From Candidatus Rokuibacteriota bacterium (lineage in GTDB: Bacteria > Methylomirabilota > Methylomirabilia > Rokubacteriales > JACPHL01), in NCBI GenBank assembly GCA_016188625.1, contig JACPHL010000269.1, forward strand, positions 1 to 7,300: 7,300 bases of DNA, read 5' to 3'. Within the stretch, counting starts at the first letter, position 1. Every line of letters starts with the position of its first letter. Made by a program: the position numbers and the translations under genes. The notes below the pieces were generated by a model that made no database searches, was not told the DNA's origin, and was given only the letters and a program-made list of their open reading frames with translations. Positions 6,431-7,300 of the stretch are shown here, piece after piece.

Positions 6431-6461
6431 TTGACAGTCCCCCCTTCCCGGTAGCTAAGAT
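6431..6461 (+). promoter_or_regulatory. Sigma-70-type promoter upstream of the QueD stub
   Basis: A perfect TTGACA (6431-6436) is followed by TAAGAT (6456-6461), 19 bases apart; the CTAAGA register gives 18. The AT-rich context stands out in this GC-rich DNA. The predicted transcript start is near 6468, about 26 bases before ATG 6494. It probably still fires into repeat C. Confidence 0.6.
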
Positions 6462-6493
6462 AGGGCCAAAACGCCACGTCGTTCAACGGTTTT

Positions 6494-6577
6494 ATGCGCC
6501 TCACGAGCGAGTTCACCTTCGACGCGGCCCGCCGGATCCTGGGAGTCCAAAGCGTCTCTTTCATCGGCTCCGCCTGA
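6494..6577 (+). pseudogene. queD: N-terminal stub of QueD / 6-pyruvoyl-tetrahydropterin synthase-like gene
   Basis: ATG 6494 begins MRLTSEFTFDAARRILG, matching the start of QueD-family proteins (EFTFDAAHxL), which convert dihydroneopterin triphosphate to carboxytetrahydropterin in queuosine synthesis. After ~17 residues the frame enters repeat C and reads VQSVSFIGSA before TGA 6575. The zinc-binding His expected after FDAA is Arg here, a one-base change. Everything else, including the LHGHNY region, is absent. The identity rests on 12-15 residues plus the promoter, so it is moderate. The stub appears cut by the repeat or by a rearrangement at its edge. Confidence 0.55.
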
Positions 6578-6713
6578 CGCACCCGAGCCCCCGGGCGCCG
6601 TTCCCGGGGGCAGGCCCCGGGTGACCGGAGCGTAGCACGCCCTGACCGGGGTGCGCCAGGGGCCGGTGGCAGGGGGGCCGGCAGAGTGGACGGGCCGGGA
6701 TAGGCCGGCCAGG
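6538..6713 (+). repeat. Dispersed hairpin repeat, copy C (~176 bp, longest)
   Basis: Begins near CTGGGAGTCCAAAGCG inside the QueD stub and ends near GGCCGGCCAGG. The perfect 9-bp hairpin is at 6587-6595 and 6603-6611 with a 7-base loop. The second hairpin region (around 6628-6650) differs in sequence from copies A and B but can still pair. It has the same orientation as the other two. Confidence 0.9.
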
Positions 6714-6790
6714 GCCTTGTTCGAAAGAATCCTCGGCCTCATCGGAGGGCTCAGGCCATTGCCCGACCCGACCTGACCGAGGGGTTGACC

Positions 6791-6964
6791 GTGCAGCGAG
6801 GGAGTTCTGAGGAAGTACGTGTGGGGCATGTCTTGAGCTTGCATCGGAAGATGGACCGACGCCGTTGTGGCGAGGCTAAGATGGTGGAGCTGAGCGGAAC
6901 GCCCTCCCGGCGGATGACAGGCCGGGAGGGCGGTGTTATGCTTGAGCGGCGAGGATGGGTATGA
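6791..6964 (+). CDS. Possible small ORF (57 aa) ahead of the transporter; unrecognised
   Basis: GTG 6791 is preceded by GAGGGG six bases upstream, and the frame runs to TGA 6962-6964, which overlaps the transporter ATG as ATGA. The product is basic and hydrophilic (SLHRKMDRRRCGEAKMVEL in the middle) with no family I know. Codon third positions are not GC-biased as in real genes nearby, and the frame runs through a strong inverted repeat. It may be a leader peptide, debris of a gene, or nothing. The rest of 6714-6899 shows no other feature I can support. Confidence 0.2.
   Translation: MQRGSSEEVRVGHVLSLHRKMDRRRCGEAKMVELSGTPSRRMTGREGGVMLERRGWV
6900..6932. other. Perfect 12-bp inverted repeat upstream of the YeeE/YedE gene
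   Basis: CGCCCTCCCGGC (6900-6911) and GCCGGGAGGGCG (6921-6932) form a perfect stem with a 9-base loop, ending 28 bases before ATG 6961. No T-run follows. It could be an attenuator or mRNA structure controlling the transporter, a protein-binding operator, or a terminator-like element. Confidence 0.6.
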
Positions 6965-7300
6965 ATCGGACAGGGACGCTGACCGTGCCGACGCCGGTGG
7001 GCGTCACCGCCGAGCGCGGCCCCCGGCGGGTTCAGCCGCGGGTGGTGGGGGCGGCGGGGGTACTGCTCCTGGGCCTCTTCGCCTGGCTCGCCGCCCAGTA
7101 CGGGCTGCGCCACGGGGCGCTCTTCCTGGTGGGCGGGGCGCTCGGCCTGGTGCTCTACCAGTCCTTCTTCGGCTTCACGACGGCGTTCCGTCTCTTCGTC
7201 ACGGTGGGGGACGGCCGGGGGATCCGGGCCCAGATGCTGATGTTCGCCCTCGCGACGGCCATCTTCGCCCCCATGCTCGCCTCCGGGCAGGTCCTGGGCA
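6961..7300 (+). CDS. YeeE/YedE family membrane transporter (3' end outside window)
   Basis: Start at ATG 6961 is preferred because GAGG lies six bases upstream; ATG 6955 in the same frame would leave no spacing. The 113 visible residues have a ~27-residue soluble N-terminus, then membrane helices ~28-47, ~52-66 and ~90-106. Between them is FGFTTAFR (70-77), preceded by GALFLVGGALGLVLYQ and followed by RAQMLMFALAT. This pattern is typical of the YeeE/YedE family, whose characterised members import thiosulfate; some relatives occur in selenium-metabolism clusters. Intact proteins have about nine or more helices, so most of the gene lies beyond the window. It lies just right of repeat C and is not obviously part of the cyclase modules. 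Confidence 0.87.
   Translation, partial: MNRTGTLTVPTPVGVTAERGPRRVQPRVVGAAGVLLLGLFAWLAAQYGLRHGALFLVGGALGLVLYQSFFGFTTAFRLFVTVGDGRGIRAQMLMFALATAIFAPMLASGQVLG

Noticed and set aside
4985-6454. Long + strand open frame of 489 codons
   Set aside because: It is antisense to the rhodanese-cyclase, Arg/Gly/Pro-rich with no domain resemblance, and crosses repeat B and the non-coding stretch; a GC-driven shadow.
3543-6713. CRISPR array from three repeats
   Set aside because: Repeats are 130-175 bp, about 1.3-1.7 kb apart, with genes between; not a CRISPR layout.
6852-6882. Promoter TGGACC/TAAGAT upstream of the transporter
   Set aside because: Poor -35 match and 19-base spacing; not distinguishable from chance.

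Overview
The window is very GC-rich (I judge near 70%) with long, strongly biased reading frames. It suggests a high-GC soil or subsurface bacterium. A Rokubacteria/Methylomirabilota-like or deltaproteobacterial-grade source is a guess from gene style only; no taxonomic marker is present.

Layout. (1) 1-896, + strand: 3' part of a class III nucleotide cyclase with a PilZ-like C-terminus. (2) 929-1620, - strand: two broken NAD-dependent sugar-nucleotide epimerase pieces. One lacks its N-terminus and carries a frameshift; the other keeps only its first ~26 codons. (3) 1622-3555, - strand: a membrane cyclase with a CXXCH haem-binding site and HAMP domain, overlapping by one base the C-terminal stub of an indolepyruvate oxidoreductase-type gene. 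(4) 3698-4963, - strand: a six-helix potassium channel with a cyclic-nucleotide-binding domain. (5) 5303-6355, - strand: a rhodanese-cyclase fusion with an in-frame TGA at a position normally occupied by Cys, followed by a SECIS-like hairpin. (6) 6431-6577, + strand: a good promoter and the first codons of a truncated QueD-like gene. (7) 6961-7300, + strand: the start of a YeeE/YedE transporter.

Three same-orientation copies of a ~130-175 bp hairpin-rich repeat lie at 3543-3670, 4861-5029 and 6538-6713. Each sits where an adjacent gene loses its 5' part or breaks off (oxidoreductase, channel, QueD). The repeats therefore delimit two modules, the channel module and the rhodanese-cyclase module. 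This could be a mobile or recombinogenic repeat at work, or scaffold joins made through a repeat; sequence alone cannot decide.

Functional theme. Three different class III cyclases, with different sensory or output domains (PilZ-like, haem/HAMP, rhodanese), lie within 6.4 kb of a cyclic-nucleotide-gated channel. All three cyclases deviate from the canonical adenine-selecting residues, so the nucleotide made is open. The most unusual single item is the possible selenocysteine-containing rhodanese-cyclase.
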